Shown: in pieces, positions 53,457-62,478 of the stretch
How the letters are laid out: each line of letters begins with the position of its first letter
Position numbering within the stretch: position 1 is the first letter of the stretch
Source of the DNA: Paraburkholderia sp. PGU19
Lineage (GTDB): Bacteria; Pseudomonadota; Gammaproteobacteria; Burkholderiales; Burkholderiaceae
Assembly (NCBI RefSeq): GCF_013426915.1
Contig: NZ_AP023179.1
Span: forward strand, 1,674,001 to 1,738,000
Length of the DNA: 64,000 nucleotides
Reading direction: 5' to 3'
Program-made: the position numbers and the translations under genes
The notes under the pieces: model-generated
What the model saw: the letters and a program-made list of their open reading frames with translations, nothing else
Databases searched by the model: none
Told to the model about the DNA's origin: nothing

Positions 53457-54923
53457 CAGCCCTTTCAAGGTCTTGATCAAGATGTCCCGCCTTTGGCGCG
53501 TTTAAGCAGGCGAGCGGTACTGTGATGGGCGCGGGCTACCGCACCTTCGACATAGGGTGCGGGTTTGCGGGTCTTGGGGCCACGCGTGCGTGTGCGCACC
53601 TGAATCGGGTCGACGCAGCGGGCCAGCTCGAGCAGTTTGCCGGCAATCACGTCGGGCGTGGCATCGCTCCAGTGCGACCATTCATTTGGCGGCAGCGCGA
53701 TGAGCATGCCCTCATACTGGCTGCGAATCTGCACGGCGAGGTAGTACGTCGAGACGTCCGGCGGCGCTGCACCTGTTTCATCGGCGGCAGCATGCGCAGC
53801 TTCAACACTGCGCTTGAGCGTGGCCAGCACGTTGTACGCCAGCACCGCGACGGTAAAGCCCAGCAGCGCGGCACGTGGATGACCCAAGGTGCGGATCTCG
53901 CTGTGCAGGACCGACTCGAGTCGCTGGAACATGCCCTCGATACGCCAGCGCTTGCGGTACAGCCGGGCAATCTCGTGTGCGCCCACCGCGGCAGGCAGGT
54001 TGCTCCACAACAGAATCACGGTATCGCCTGCATCAGTCGGCTTGTCCAGCGTCAGCTCGATGCGACGCCAGACGAAGCCAGCCTTCAGGTCAATGCGTTG
54101 CTCTCGCACCTGACCTGTCTCGATACGTGCACCGTCCACCCATGGCCCACTGCTGGCAAGAGCCGGGCTGTTGCGGCCGTGTTCGCGCACGATGAAGCAG
54201 GCCTGTGCCTGATGCCAGCCCTGCAGGATGGTCCCGGTGCAGAAGTTCCGGTCAGCCAGCCACAATTCGCCCGCGCCGGCACATTCAATCAGCGGGGCCA
54301 TGGCCGAGCGCTCCTGCGCGTGCGCATCCTCGATGGCGACCAGATCTGTGACCAGACCCAGATCCGGCTCGTAGACCACCAGCGCGTGCCCCGGCAACGC
54401 CGCGCCACGCTGCTCGCGCAACGCCGCCAGCCGTTTCTCACTGGCCGGCAGGTGATTGCCATCAAGCACCCGCACACGCCAGCCGGGCAGGCTGGGCTGG
54501 CATGGCAACGCCGCCAGCACCGGCCCCAGACGCTGTGCGCTGCCCTGTACCAGGGCACGCAGGATCGCGGGTTCGGTGCGGTTGACCTTCTCGTAGAGCG
54601 CGGCCAGCGACACCGGCAGGGGCTTCGTCTGTGTCGCTGCAGCGTGCAGCGACGGACTCAGTCCCAGCGACACCAGCGTCATCAGTTCAACCACCGTCGA
54701 GAACAGCAATTCACGTGGATATTGCCGCTGCCGGTGCTCGGCGAACACCTCGTCGATCCATTGCGGCGCGATGGCTCTCTGCAGTGCCAGGCGTGCCATC
54801 ACGCATACCGGTGCCTGCTGCTCGAAACGCTTCATCACCTCGTCGAACATCCCTTCGTACCCGTCGTTCCTTAACATCTCGCCAGGTTACCAGGTTTGCA
54901 GCGCAAAGACCTTGAAAGGGCTG
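53457..54923 (-). mobile_element. IS4-family insertion sequence, complete
   Basis: 1467 bases bounded by 18-bp perfect terminal inverted repeats (cagcccTttcaaggtctt at the left end, its complement at the right) and an 11-bp direct duplication of the target. One transposase gene fills it. Perfect ends and duplication suggest recent insertion. It landed in the 83-base spacer between two inverted copies of a dispersed element. Confidence 0.95.
53477..54877 (-). CDS. IS4-family DDE transposase
   Basis: 466 residues. First Asp in VRVLDGNHLPASE (about residue 139), second in WLADRNFCTGTI (about 207), and the IS4 YREK-type motif as YRKRWRIEGMFQRLE (about 306) carrying the catalytic Glu. Cuts the element out by a hairpin intermediate and joins it to a staggered target. 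The frame is intact with no frameshift, so the element may be active. Confidence 0.95.
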   Translation of the reverse strand: MLRNDGYEGMFDEVMKRFEQQAPVCVMARLALQRAIAPQWIDEVFAEHRQRQYPRELLFSTVVELMTLVSLGLSPSLHAAATQTKPLPVSLAALYEKVNRTEPAILRALVQGSAQRLGPVLAALPCQPSLPGWRVRVLDGNHLPASEKRLAALREQRGAALPGHALVVYEPDLGLVTDLVAIEDAHAQERSAMAPLIECAGAGELWLADRNFCTGTILQGWHQAQACFIVREHGRNSPALASSGPWVDGARIETGQVREQRIDLKAGFVWRRIELTLDKPTDAGDTVILLWSNLPAAVGAHEIARLYRKRWRIEGMFQRLESVLHSEIRTLGHPRAALLGFTVAVLAYNVLATLKRSVEAAHAAADETGAAPPDVSTYYLAVQIRSQYEGMLIALPPNEWSHWSDATPDVIAGKLLELARCVDPIQVRTRTRGPKTRKPAPYVEGAVARAHHSTARLLKRAKGGTS

Positions 54924-54934
54924 CCTGTAAGAGC
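54924..54934 (+). repeat. Right target-site duplication of the IS
   Basis: cctgtaagagc, identical to 53446-53456. Confidence 0.92.
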
Positions 54935-54956
54935 GCCACGCTATATGTTGCGACAA

Positions 54957-55270
54957 CCTACACACAGTTTGCCACCTGGGCGGCACATACCATTCGCAGC
55001 CGCTTGCCCGCGCAAATGCATTCGAAGCGGGTGAGGCGTTTATTCAAAGCGTTGGCAACACGCGCCAACAGAGTCGTTGCCGGGTGAAGCGTAAGACCCT
55101 TTGGGGGCCCTCAGGCAAGAAGAAATGTTGGCGGTGTTAGCCGCTTTCTTTTGCCTACTTTTCTTTGCGGCGGCAAAGAAAAGTAGGTGCCGCCCCGCAC
55201 AGGGGCAACGCGTGAAGCTAGATAACAAATCGCGGATGCCAGCGCGAAGCAAACCAAACCAACCAAAACC
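54957..55270 (+). repeat. Dispersed palindromic element, copy B
   Basis: Read on this strand: cctacacacagtttgccacc, a diverged block, gcgttggcaac with a 16-base loop closing at gttgcc (55054-55081), tgggggccctcaggca, a diverged block, then the 34-base hairpin (55154-55187) and tgaagctagataacaaatcg. The distance from the first to the last conserved block is 289 bases, against 290 in copy A. Confidence 0.85.
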
Positions 55271-55412
55271 GCTTGCGCAGCAAACACCGCATCGCAGACG
55301 CCACCGCACACCAAAAGCATATTTCGATGCACGCTCAACGACTTATCTCACCTATCCAGAAGATATCAACAAGCCTGTGAACAAAAACTGTTGATAACAA
55401 CAAAATCCACCA

Positions 55413-56888
55413 TCACCGCGCAACAGGCGCCGAAGAAGCCACCTCATCCGGCGGAGGATTCCCCATCGCCTGAAACAACGCTGCCGTATCGTTCAGCCTT
55501 GCCCCCGTAAACCGAATCTCATCGAGCCGCGCATTGCGATACTGCTGCTCGCTCGCCCGCGACGCCGTGACAGGCACGGCCCCCAGCCGATACCGCGCCG
55601 CCGTCTCCTCAAACGACCTTTGCGCCGCCCGAGCAGCAACATTCGCGGCATCGAGCGATTGCGCATCGTGCTCGAGCGCGGCGAGCGTATCCGCGACATT
55701 CTGGAACGCGGCCAGCACGGTCTGCTTGTACTGCGACGTCGCAGCTTCATACGAAGCAACAGCCGCGCGCCGCTGCGCAAACAGCGCACCGCCATGAAAG
55801 ATCGGCTGCGTGAGCGATGCGCCGATGCTCCAGATCGCTCCCGCGCCCGACAGCGCAACTGGCCAGCTAAACCCGCCTTGTCCCATCGATGCGCTCAGCG
55901 TCAAGCTCGGAAACATCTGCGCAGTCGCGACACCGACATCGGCGGCAGCGGCCTTGAGCGTCGCATCGGCGGCCTGAATATCGGGGCGTGCCTTTAGCAG
56001 ATCGGATGGCACGGAGACGGGCACCTGTTCCGGCACATGCAGTGATGCAAGATCGAGCGCAGGTGGCGCCTCGTCCGGCGTACGTCCCAGCAGCACGGCA
56101 AGCGCATGCCGCGTCGTCAGCAACTGCTGGCGCGCCGGCGGCAGACTCGCGGCAAGCGACGCCGCGCTCTGCTGCGCGCTCAGCAGATCGCTGTGCGACA
56201 CCGCGCCGAGATCGTAGCGGCGCTGCGTGTCGCTTGCCTGGTCGTTGGAGAGCGCGACGAGCCGCTCGGTGGTCTGCACCTGCGCGTCGAGCATCGCCGC
56301 CGAAATCGCCGCGGCCACGATGTTCGCAGCAAGCGCGCGCCGCGCCGCATCGAACTGATACGCCTGCACGTTCACACGCGACGCCAGCGCCGCATTCGCG
56401 AGCCGCGATGCGCCGAAAATGTCGAACGTGTACTGCGCCTGCAACTGCCCGACGAACGTGTTGTACAGAAACGTGTTCGGCCCGATCACGGGAATCGCGA
56501 GCGCGCGCTGGCGAGCCGCCTGGCCGCCGGCGTCGATGGTCGGCAACATGTTGCTGCCGATCTGCGCGCGCAACTGCTCGCGCGCGGCCTTGAGACTCTT
56601 GTCGGCGGCGTCGAGCGTCGGGCTGTTGCGCAGGCCTTCGTCGACGAGCGCGTTCAGTTGATCCGATTCGAACGTGCGCCACCATTGCGGCACCGCCTTC
56701 GCGCCAACCACGAACTGCTGCGTGACGCCCTGCGCGGGAACGGTTTGCACCGGTTGCGGATCGGCGCCGTAGTGCGCGGGTTCTGGCATCGCGGGCGGAT
56801 TGCCGTTCGGGCCGAACGAACAGGCCGCTGCGATCACGCAAGAAACGGCGACGGCAAAAGACGTACGGGTCATCGAAACAGGGCTCAT
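55413..56888 (-). CDS. RND efflux outer membrane factor (NodT/OprM type lipoprotein)
   Basis: 491 residues. Signal with lipobox IAAAC near residue 22, then the two-fold repeated alpha-barrel/beta-barrel domain of OMF channels (LRNSPTLDAADKSLKAAREQ and the later DLLKARPDIQAADATLKAAA). Forms the exit duct of the tripartite pump. The start codon lies one base after the RND pump stop, the third gene of the operon. Confidence 0.93.
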   Translation of the reverse strand: MSPVSMTRTSFAVAVSCVIAAACSFGPNGNPPAMPEPAHYGADPQPVQTVPAQGVTQQFVVGAKAVPQWWRTFESDQLNALVDEGLRNSPTLDAADKSLKAAREQLRAQIGSNMLPTIDAGGQAARQRALAIPVIGPNTFLYNTFVGQLQAQYTFDIFGASRLANAALASRVNVQAYQFDAARRALAANIVAAAISAAMLDAQVQTTERLVALSNDQASDTQRRYDLGAVSHSDLLSAQQSAASLAASLPPARQQLLTTRHALAVLLGRTPDEAPPALDLASLHVPEQVPVSVPSDLLKARPDIQAADATLKAAAADVGVATAQMFPSLTLSASMGQGGFSWPVALSGAGAIWSIGASLTQPIFHGGALFAQRRAAVASYEAATSQYKQTVLAAFQNVADTLAALEHDAQSLDAANVAARAAQRSFEETAARYRLGAVPVTASRASEQQYRNARLDEIRFTGARLNDTAALFQAMGNPPPDEVASSAPVAR

Positions 56889-56889
56889 G

Positions 56890-59800
56890 TCAGTTCCCCG
56901 AATGGTCGGACGGTGCGGGGCGCGGATCGCGCTCGTCGCCGCGCACGCGGAACCACGCGGCATACAGCGCGGGCAGATAGAACAGCGTGAGCACCGTCGC
57001 GCTCGTGATGCCGCCCATCAGCGCCGTCGCCATCGGGCCGAAGAAGTTGGAGCGCAACAGCGGAATCAGCGCGAGCACGGCGGCCGCCGCCGTCAATGTG
57101 ATGGGCCGGAAACGCCGCACCGTCGCGCCGACGATCGCATCGAAGCGCTTGTGCCCCTGCGCGATATCCTGTTCGATCTGATCGACGAGAATCACCGAGT
57201 TGCGCATGATGATGCCGAACATCGCAATCACGCCGAGCATCGCGACGAAGCCGAACGGCTTGCCGAACAGCAGCAAGGTCGCGACCACGCCGATCAGGCC
57301 GAGCGGCGCAGTCAACACGACCATCAGCACGCGCGCGAAGCTCTGCAACTGGATCATCAGCAACACCAGCACGGCGATGATCATGATCGGCATCTGCGCA
57401 TTGATCGACGTCTGTCCCTTCGCGCTTTCCTCGACCGAGCCGCCGATCTCGATCCGGTAGCCCACAGGCAGCGTCGAACGAATCTGCGCGAGCTGTTTGT
57501 CGACGGCATGCGTGACGTCGATACCTTGCGCGTTGCCGCGCACGTCGGACTGCACGGTGATCGTCGGTTGGCGGTCGCGTTCCCAGATCACGCCGTATTC
57601 GAGGTCGTCGCGCATGCGCCCGAGCGCGCCGAGCGGCACTGAGCCGTTGGGTGTGGGCATCGCGAGCGTCAGCAGTTGCGACGGGTCGACGCGCTCGTTC
57701 TTCGGCGCGCGCAGATCGACGCTGATCAGTTTGTCGCGCTCGCGGTACTGCGTGACCGTGTAGCCCGACAGCGTCATCGCCAGAAAGCTCGATACGTCCG
57801 CTGACGTCACGCCCAGTTCTCGCGCCTTCTTCTGGTCGACCTCAAAGCGCACCGAGCGCTCGGCGGGCTCGTCCCAGTCGAACTGCACGTTCGCCGTGCC
57901 CGGATTCCCGCGCATCGTCGCGGCCACTTTTTCGGCAATCGAGCGCACCGTGGCGATGTCGTCGCCGCTCACGCGGAACTGCACGGGATAACCGACAGGC
58001 GGCCCGTTTTCGAGGCGCGACAGACGCGTGCGGATCGCAGGGAAGTCGCTGCGCAGTTTCGGTTCGAGCCAACGCGCGAGCTTCTCGCGATCTTCGACGG
58101 ACTTCGCGGTGATCACGAACTGCGCGAAGTTCGGCTGCTGCAATTGCTGGTCGAGGGGGAGATAGAAACGCGGTGCGCCCGAGCCGACGAAGTTCACCGA
58201 ATGATCGATTTCGGGCCGGCCTTCAAGGGCTTTTTCGATGCGCTGCGCCTGGCGCAAGGTCGCCTGGAACGAGGCGCCTTCGAGCAGTCGCACATCGACG
58301 AGCAGTTCGGGCCGGTCGGAACTCGGGAAGAACTGCTGTGGCACGAGCGCAAATCCCGCTAGCGACACGACGAACAGAATCACGGTAATCGCGAGCACGA
58401 CGAAACGCCGCTCGATGCACCACGTGATCCAGCCCGTCAAACGCCGATAGAAACGCGTTTCATAGATGTCGTGCTCGTGATCCTCGGGTTCGTGCGCCTG
58501 CCGTTTGCGCTCGGGCAACAGGTGATAGCCGAGCATCGGAATCAGCACGACGGCCGCGAGCCACGACGCGATCAGCGCAATCGCCGACACTTCGAAAATC
58601 GAGCGCGTGTATTCGCCCGTGCTCGACTTGGCGAGCGCGATGGGCAGAAAGCCGGACACGGTGACGAGCGTGCCCGTCAGCATCGGGAACGCCGTGCTCG
58701 TATAGGCGTAAGCGGCGGCGCGTGTGCGGTTCCAGCCCTGTTCGAGTTTCACGGCCATCATTTCGACGGCGATGATCGCGTCGTCGACGAGCAGACCGAG
58801 CGCGAGCACCAGCGTACCCAGCGACACCTTGTGCAGCCCGATATCGAACAGGTACATGCACAGCGCCGTGACGGCGAGCACGACGGGAATCGAGATCACG
58901 ACCACCATCCCCGTGCGCACGCCGAGCGACACGAGACTCACCACCAGCACGATCGCCACCGCTTCCGCGACAGCTTCGAGGAAGTCGTCGACGGAACGCG
59001 CGACCGCGTGCGGCATGCTCGATACTTCGACCAGCTTCAGCCCCGCGGGCAGATGCGCCTGCAACTCCTTCATCCTCTCGTCGAGCGACTTGCCGAGCTG
59101 GATCACGTCACCGCCCGTCTGCATCGTCACACCGATGCCAAGCACGGGCTTGCCCTGGAAACGCATCTGCGTGACGGGCGGATCGTCGTAGCCGCGTTTG
59201 ATGGTCGCGATATCGCCGAGCCGGAACGAGCGGCCGTTGATGCGGATCAGCGTGTCGGCGAGCGCGTTCAGGTCTTTGAATTGTCCTGTGGGACGCACGA
59301 ACACGCGGTCGTCATAGGTCGTCAGCGTGCCGGACGGCGAGACACTGTTCTGCGAGTTGATCGCCTGTGCGAGTTGATTCGGCGAAATGCCCAGGCGCGT
59401 CAGCTGCGTATTCGTAATCTCGACATAGATGTGCTGGTCGGGATCGCCGAAATAGTCGACCTTGCCGACGCCCGGTACGCGCAACAGCACCGTGCGCAAT
59501 TCGTCTGCGTAGTCGTGCAATTGCGCTGAAGAAAAGCCGTCGCCTTCGAGTGTGTAGATGTTCGTGTAGACGTCGCCGAACTCGTCGTTGAAGAACGGCC
59601 CCCGAATGCCTTGCGGTAGCGTCTGCGCGATATCACCGACCTTCTTGCGCACCTGATACCAGGTTTCCGGCACGTCCTTGACGGGTGCCGAGTCCTTCAT
59701 CGTGAAGAAGATCAGCGATTCGCCGGGGCGCGAGTAGCTGCGCAGAAAATCGATGGCGGGCGTTTCCTGCAACTTGCGGCCGATACGGTCGGTGACTTCT

Positions 59801-60012
59801 TCCTGCACCTGGCGCGCGGTCGCGCCGGGCCAGAAGGTGCGGATCACCATTACGCGGAACGTGAACGGCGGGTCTTCGGATTGCGCGAGCTTCGTATAGG
59901 CGAGGATGCCGAACGCCGTCGCCAGCGTGATCAGAAACACCACCAGCGCCTGATGACGCAGCGCCCAGGCGGACAGGTTGAAGCGTCCTTCTTCGTCGTG
60001 TACTGCGCTCAT
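56890..60012 (-). CDS. RND-family efflux pump inner membrane transporter
   Basis: 1040 residues from MSAVHDEEGRFNLSAWALRH. Twelve membrane helices with two large periplasmic loops. The conserved GLLVDDAIIAVEMM in helix 4 holds the proton-relay Asp. The start FNLSAWALRHQALVVFLITL and early EDPPFTFRVMVI suit the HAE1-like subgroup of beta-proteobacteria. Exports hydrophobic toxins or metabolites. Overlaps the adaptor gene by four bases (ATGA). Confidence 0.94.
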   Translation of the reverse strand: MSAVHDEEGRFNLSAWALRHQALVVFLITLATAFGILAYTKLAQSEDPPFTFRVMVIRTFWPGATARQVQEEVTDRIGRKLQETPAIDFLRSYSRPGESLIFFTMKDSAPVKDVPETWYQVRKKVGDIAQTLPQGIRGPFFNDEFGDVYTNIYTLEGDGFSSAQLHDYADELRTVLLRVPGVGKVDYFGDPDQHIYVEITNTQLTRLGISPNQLAQAINSQNSVSPSGTLTTYDDRVFVRPTGQFKDLNALADTLIRINGRSFRLGDIATIKRGYDDPPVTQMRFQGKPVLGIGVTMQTGGDVIQLGKSLDERMKELQAHLPAGLKLVEVSSMPHAVARSVDDFLEAVAEAVAIVLVVSLVSLGVRTGMVVVISIPVVLAVTALCMYLFDIGLHKVSLGTLVLALGLLVDDAIIAVEMMAVKLEQGWNRTRAAAYAYTSTAFPMLTGTLVTVSGFLPIALAKSSTGEYTRSIFEVSAIALIASWLAAVVLIPMLGYHLLPERKRQAHEPEDHEHDIYETRFYRRLTGWITWCIERRFVVLAITVILFVVSLAGFALVPQQFFPSSDRPELLVDVRLLEGASFQATLRQAQRIEKALEGRPEIDHSVNFVGSGAPRFYLPLDQQLQQPNFAQFVITAKSVEDREKLARWLEPKLRSDFPAIRTRLSRLENGPPVGYPVQFRVSGDDIATVRSIAEKVAATMRGNPGTANVQFDWDEPAERSVRFEVDQKKARELGVTSADVSSFLAMTLSGYTVTQYRERDKLISVDLRAPKNERVDPSQLLTLAMPTPNGSVPLGALGRMRDDLEYGVIWERDRQPTITVQSDVRGNAQGIDVTHAVDKQLAQIRSTLPVGYRIEIGGSVEESAKGQTSINAQMPIMIIAVLVLLMIQLQSFARVLMVVLTAPLGLIGVVATLLLFGKPFGFVAMLGVIAMFGIIMRNSVILVDQIEQDIAQGHKRFDAIVGATVRRFRPITLTAAAAVLALIPLLRSNFFGPMATALMGGITSATVLTLFYLPALYAAWFRVRGDERDPRPAPSDHSGN

Positions 60013-61187
60013 GACGCGAAATCCTCGGGATGCAACGGCGGCACGACGCGGACTTTCTCGCCCGCGGTGACCGTATGCACGCCTTGCCATATGACACGCT
60101 CGCCTTCGTTCAGCCCTTGCGAGATCGCGACGGTCCGTTCGGCGTAATGCGCGACCTGCACGCGACGCAGTTCGAGTTGATCGCTGCCGCCTTTCACGAT
60201 CCAGACAGCGGGTTGCGTGCCGTCGTGAAAGAGCGCCGTGGCGGGCAATGTGTACAGGCTTGCATGCGCAGCGGCGTTGTCGTGCGTGAAGTCGATGTCG
60301 GCTGTCATGCCGAGGCGTACGTCGGGGCCCGGTTGGTCGAGCGTGAGCTTCGCGCGATAGGTGCGGCTTTGCGGATCGGCGGCGGGCGACAGTTCGCGCA
60401 CGCGCGCATTGAACGTGCGGCCGGGCAGCGCGCCGAGCTTGACGCTTGCCATCTGGCCGACGCGCAGCGATGCGAGCGCGCCTTCGGGCACGTCGCAGAC
60501 CACGTCCACATCGCCCGACCACGCGAGGTTGTAGACGGCCTGTCCCGCCGACACGTTCTGCCCCGTATCCGCCTGTTCGGCCGTGATGACGCCCGCGTGA
60601 TCGGCGGTGAGGGTTGTGTACTGAAGCTGGTCTTTGGCCAGCGCGGCCTGTTGCTGCGCCTGATCGCGTTGCGCGGCGGCCGACGCATACGCGTCTTCCG
60701 TCTGCTCCAGCTGCGTCTGCGCGATCAGGTTCTCGTGCGCCTGCGCGCGGTCCCGGTCGAGCTGCTGCTTCGCATAGACGAGCCGGTGCTGCGCGGCTTC
60801 GAGTTGCGCGGCGGCGCTGGCGGCGTTCTTCTGCGCGTCGGCGGGATCGAGCCGCGCGACGACCTGGCCGTTCTGCACGACGTCACCCAGCCGCACGCGC
60901 CGCTCGATGATCTTGCCGGCGATACGGAACGACAGCGGCGTCGAATAGCGCGCCTGCACTTCGCCCGGCAGCGACGCGGCGAGCGGCAGGCCGTCGGCAT
61001 GCACGGCGACGGCGACGACGGGCCGTGGCGCGGGTGCAGCGGCTTCCTTGTTGTGACACGCAGCGAGTGTCAGCGCGCCCACGAGGACGAGCACGCCGAG
61101 CGAGGTATGGCGAAACAACGGAGCAGAGGCGGACAGGCGGGACTGCTTGCGCGCGATGGATGGCGCGCCACGACGGGAACGATTCAC
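60009..61187 (-). CDS. RND efflux periplasmic adaptor lipoprotein
   Basis: 392 residues from a GTG at 61187 with GGGGG just upstream. Lipobox LTLAACHN (near residue 46), lipoyl-like domain halves (SFRIAGKIIERRVRLGDVVQ and ADHAGVITAEQADTGQNVSA) flanking an alpha-hairpin (about 105-175), then beta-barrel and membrane-proximal domains. Bridges pump and outer membrane channel. A TTG twelve codons upstream is an alternative start. First gene of the operon. Confidence 0.9.
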   Translation of the reverse strand: MNRSRRGAPSIARKQSRLSASAPLFRHTSLGVLVLVGALTLAACHNKEAAAPAPRPVVAVAVHADGLPLAASLPGEVQARYSTPLSFRIAGKIIERRVRLGDVVQNGQVVARLDPADAQKNAASAAAQLEAAQHRLVYAKQQLDRDRAQAHENLIAQTQLEQTEDAYASAAAQRDQAQQQAALAKDQLQYTTLTADHAGVITAEQADTGQNVSAGQAVYNLAWSGDVDVVCDVPEGALASLRVGQMASVKLGALPGRTFNARVRELSPAADPQSRTYRAKLTLDQPGPDVRLGMTADIDFTHDNAAAHASLYTLPATALFHDGTQPAVWIVKGGSDQLELRRVQVAHYAERTVAISQGLNEGERVIWQGVHTVTAGEKVRVVPPLHPEDFAS

Positions 61188-61310
61188 GATGCCCCCAGGC
61201 TGAGATGCAAACGGATACGGCAAGCCAGAGGCTACCGACGGCGTGCAGCGAAGCGGGCCGCGAGCATTTCGTTTCGCGTCGCAACGCGGCTCATTGCTTC
61301 AGATGGTGAA

Positions 61311-61344
61311 TTGCATTCTAATACACTCATGTATCTGAATGCAA
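61311..61344. promoter_or_regulatory. 34-bp dyad operator between RND operon and TetR
   Basis: ttgcattc (61311-61318) with gaatgcaa (61337-61344), and inside it ataca (61321-61325) with tgtat (61330-61334), all sharing one centre. Typical size and symmetry for a TetR-family operator. It lies 40 bases before the TetR start. Confidence 0.8.
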
Positions 61345-61383
61345 AACTGAATCTTGTTGGGGAACGATGCTAGACTGTTAAAT

Positions 61384-62004
61384 ATGAAACGCAAACGACT
61401 CACACGCGAACAGAGCAAAGACCAGACGCGCCTGCGTCTGCTCGATGCTGCGCAGGCCATTTTCATGAAGAAGGGATTCGTCGCGGCGAGCGTCGAAGAC
61501 ATCGCGGAGGCGGCGGGTTACACGCGCGGCGCGTTCTATTCGAACTTCCGCAGCAAGCCCGAACTGTTCCTGGAGTTGTTGCGGCGCGATCACGAGTCGA
61601 TGCAGGCCGATCTGCAGAACATCTTCGAAGAGAACGCGACGCGCGAAGATATGGAAGCGAGCGTGCTGCGCTACTACAGCCGCATGCCAAGCGAGAACAA
61701 GTGCTTTCTGCTATGGGTCGAAGCGAAGTTGCTGGCCGCGCGCGATGTGCGATTCCGCGTGCGTTTCAATGCGTTCATGCATGAAAAGCTCGAGCAGCTC
61801 ACGGTGTACATCACGGAGTTTTCGGTGCGCGTCGGCACGCCGCTGCCGTTACCGGCCGAGACGCTGGCGCTTGGTCTGATGGGTTTGTGCGACGGCATGC
61901 AGTTTTTCTTTACCGTCGATCCTCAACGTTTTTCGGGCGAGCGCGCGGAAGAAGTGCTCGGCAATTTCTTCGCGCGCGTCGTGTTCGGCAGGACGATGGA
62001 ATAG
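61384..62004 (+). CDS. TetR-family repressor of the RND operon
   Basis: 206 residues from MKRKRLTREQSKDQTRLRLL. Helix-turn-helix in FVAASVEDIAEAAGYTRGAF then YSNFRSKPELF (AcrR/TtgR-like, about 34-64). Divergent from the pump genes with a strong dyad between them, the standard arrangement for ligand-relieved repression. The ATG ten codons upstream is possible but nearer the operator. Confidence 0.92.
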   Translation: MKRKRLTREQSKDQTRLRLLDAAQAIFMKKGFVAASVEDIAEAAGYTRGAFYSNFRSKPELFLELLRRDHESMQADLQNIFEENATREDMEASVLRYYSRMPSENKCFLLWVEAKLLAARDVRFRVRFNAFMHEKLEQLTVYITEFSVRVGTPLPLPAETLALGLMGLCDGMQFFFTVDPQRFSGERAEEVLGNFFARVVFGRTME

Positions 62005-62016
62005 GGCGCGGCCCGC

Positions 62017-62388
62017 TCAGATCCAGACGTCGTTGGCGGCTGTGCGCTCGCTGGTTTCGCTTCCCATGTTCTTCACGCCGCGCGGCTCGATCAACAGCAG
62101 TTTCACTTCTTTCTCTGCGTAGGGCTTGTGTTCCTTGCCCTTCGGCACGACGAACATGTCGCCCGCTGACAGCTTCACCGCGCCGTCGCGAAAGTCGATG
62201 CGCAGCTCGCCTTCGAGCACGATGAACGTCTCATCCGTCTCGGCATGATCGTGCCAGATGAAATCGCCTTCGATCTTCACGAGCTTGAACTGGTAGTCGT
62301 TCATCTCGGCGACCACGCGCGCTTGCCACTGGTCGTGGATCAGGCTCAGCTTGTCGGCGAAATTGATGGGGAGATAGGCGGAGGACAT
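62017..62388 (-). CDS. Cupin-domain protein
   Basis: 123 residues. Single cupin barrel with metal ligands in FIWHDHAETDETFIVLEGEL (HxH and E, about 45-62) and VPKGKEHKPYAEKEV (H, about 85). Metal-binding enzyme or small-molecule binding protein. The exact role is unknown. It is encoded on the same strand as the AraC-type gene, which starts upstream. Confidence 0.88.
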   Translation of the reverse strand: MSSAYLPINFADKLSLIHDQWQARVVAEMNDYQFKLVKIEGDFIWHDHAETDETFIVLEGELRIDFRDGAVKLSAGDMFVVPKGKEHKPYAEKEVKLLLIEPRGVKNMGSETSERTAANDVWI

Positions 62389-62478
62389 CGTGTTTCCTTG
62401 TGTTGAAAGTCGATGCCATCGAGTGTAGAGACGCGACCGCGCGGCCGTCTTGAACGTTCGTGCACGCGCCCGGTGTCC

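Noticed and set aside
53457..54923. Composite transposon or genomic island
   Set aside because: Only one IS copy, with its own target duplication and no cargo; flanking genes look native.
53082..55270. Protein-coding genes or a CRISPR-like array in the palindromic element
   Set aside because: Frames through the element are short and not conserved between the two copies. Only two inverted copies exist, without regular direct repeats and spacers.
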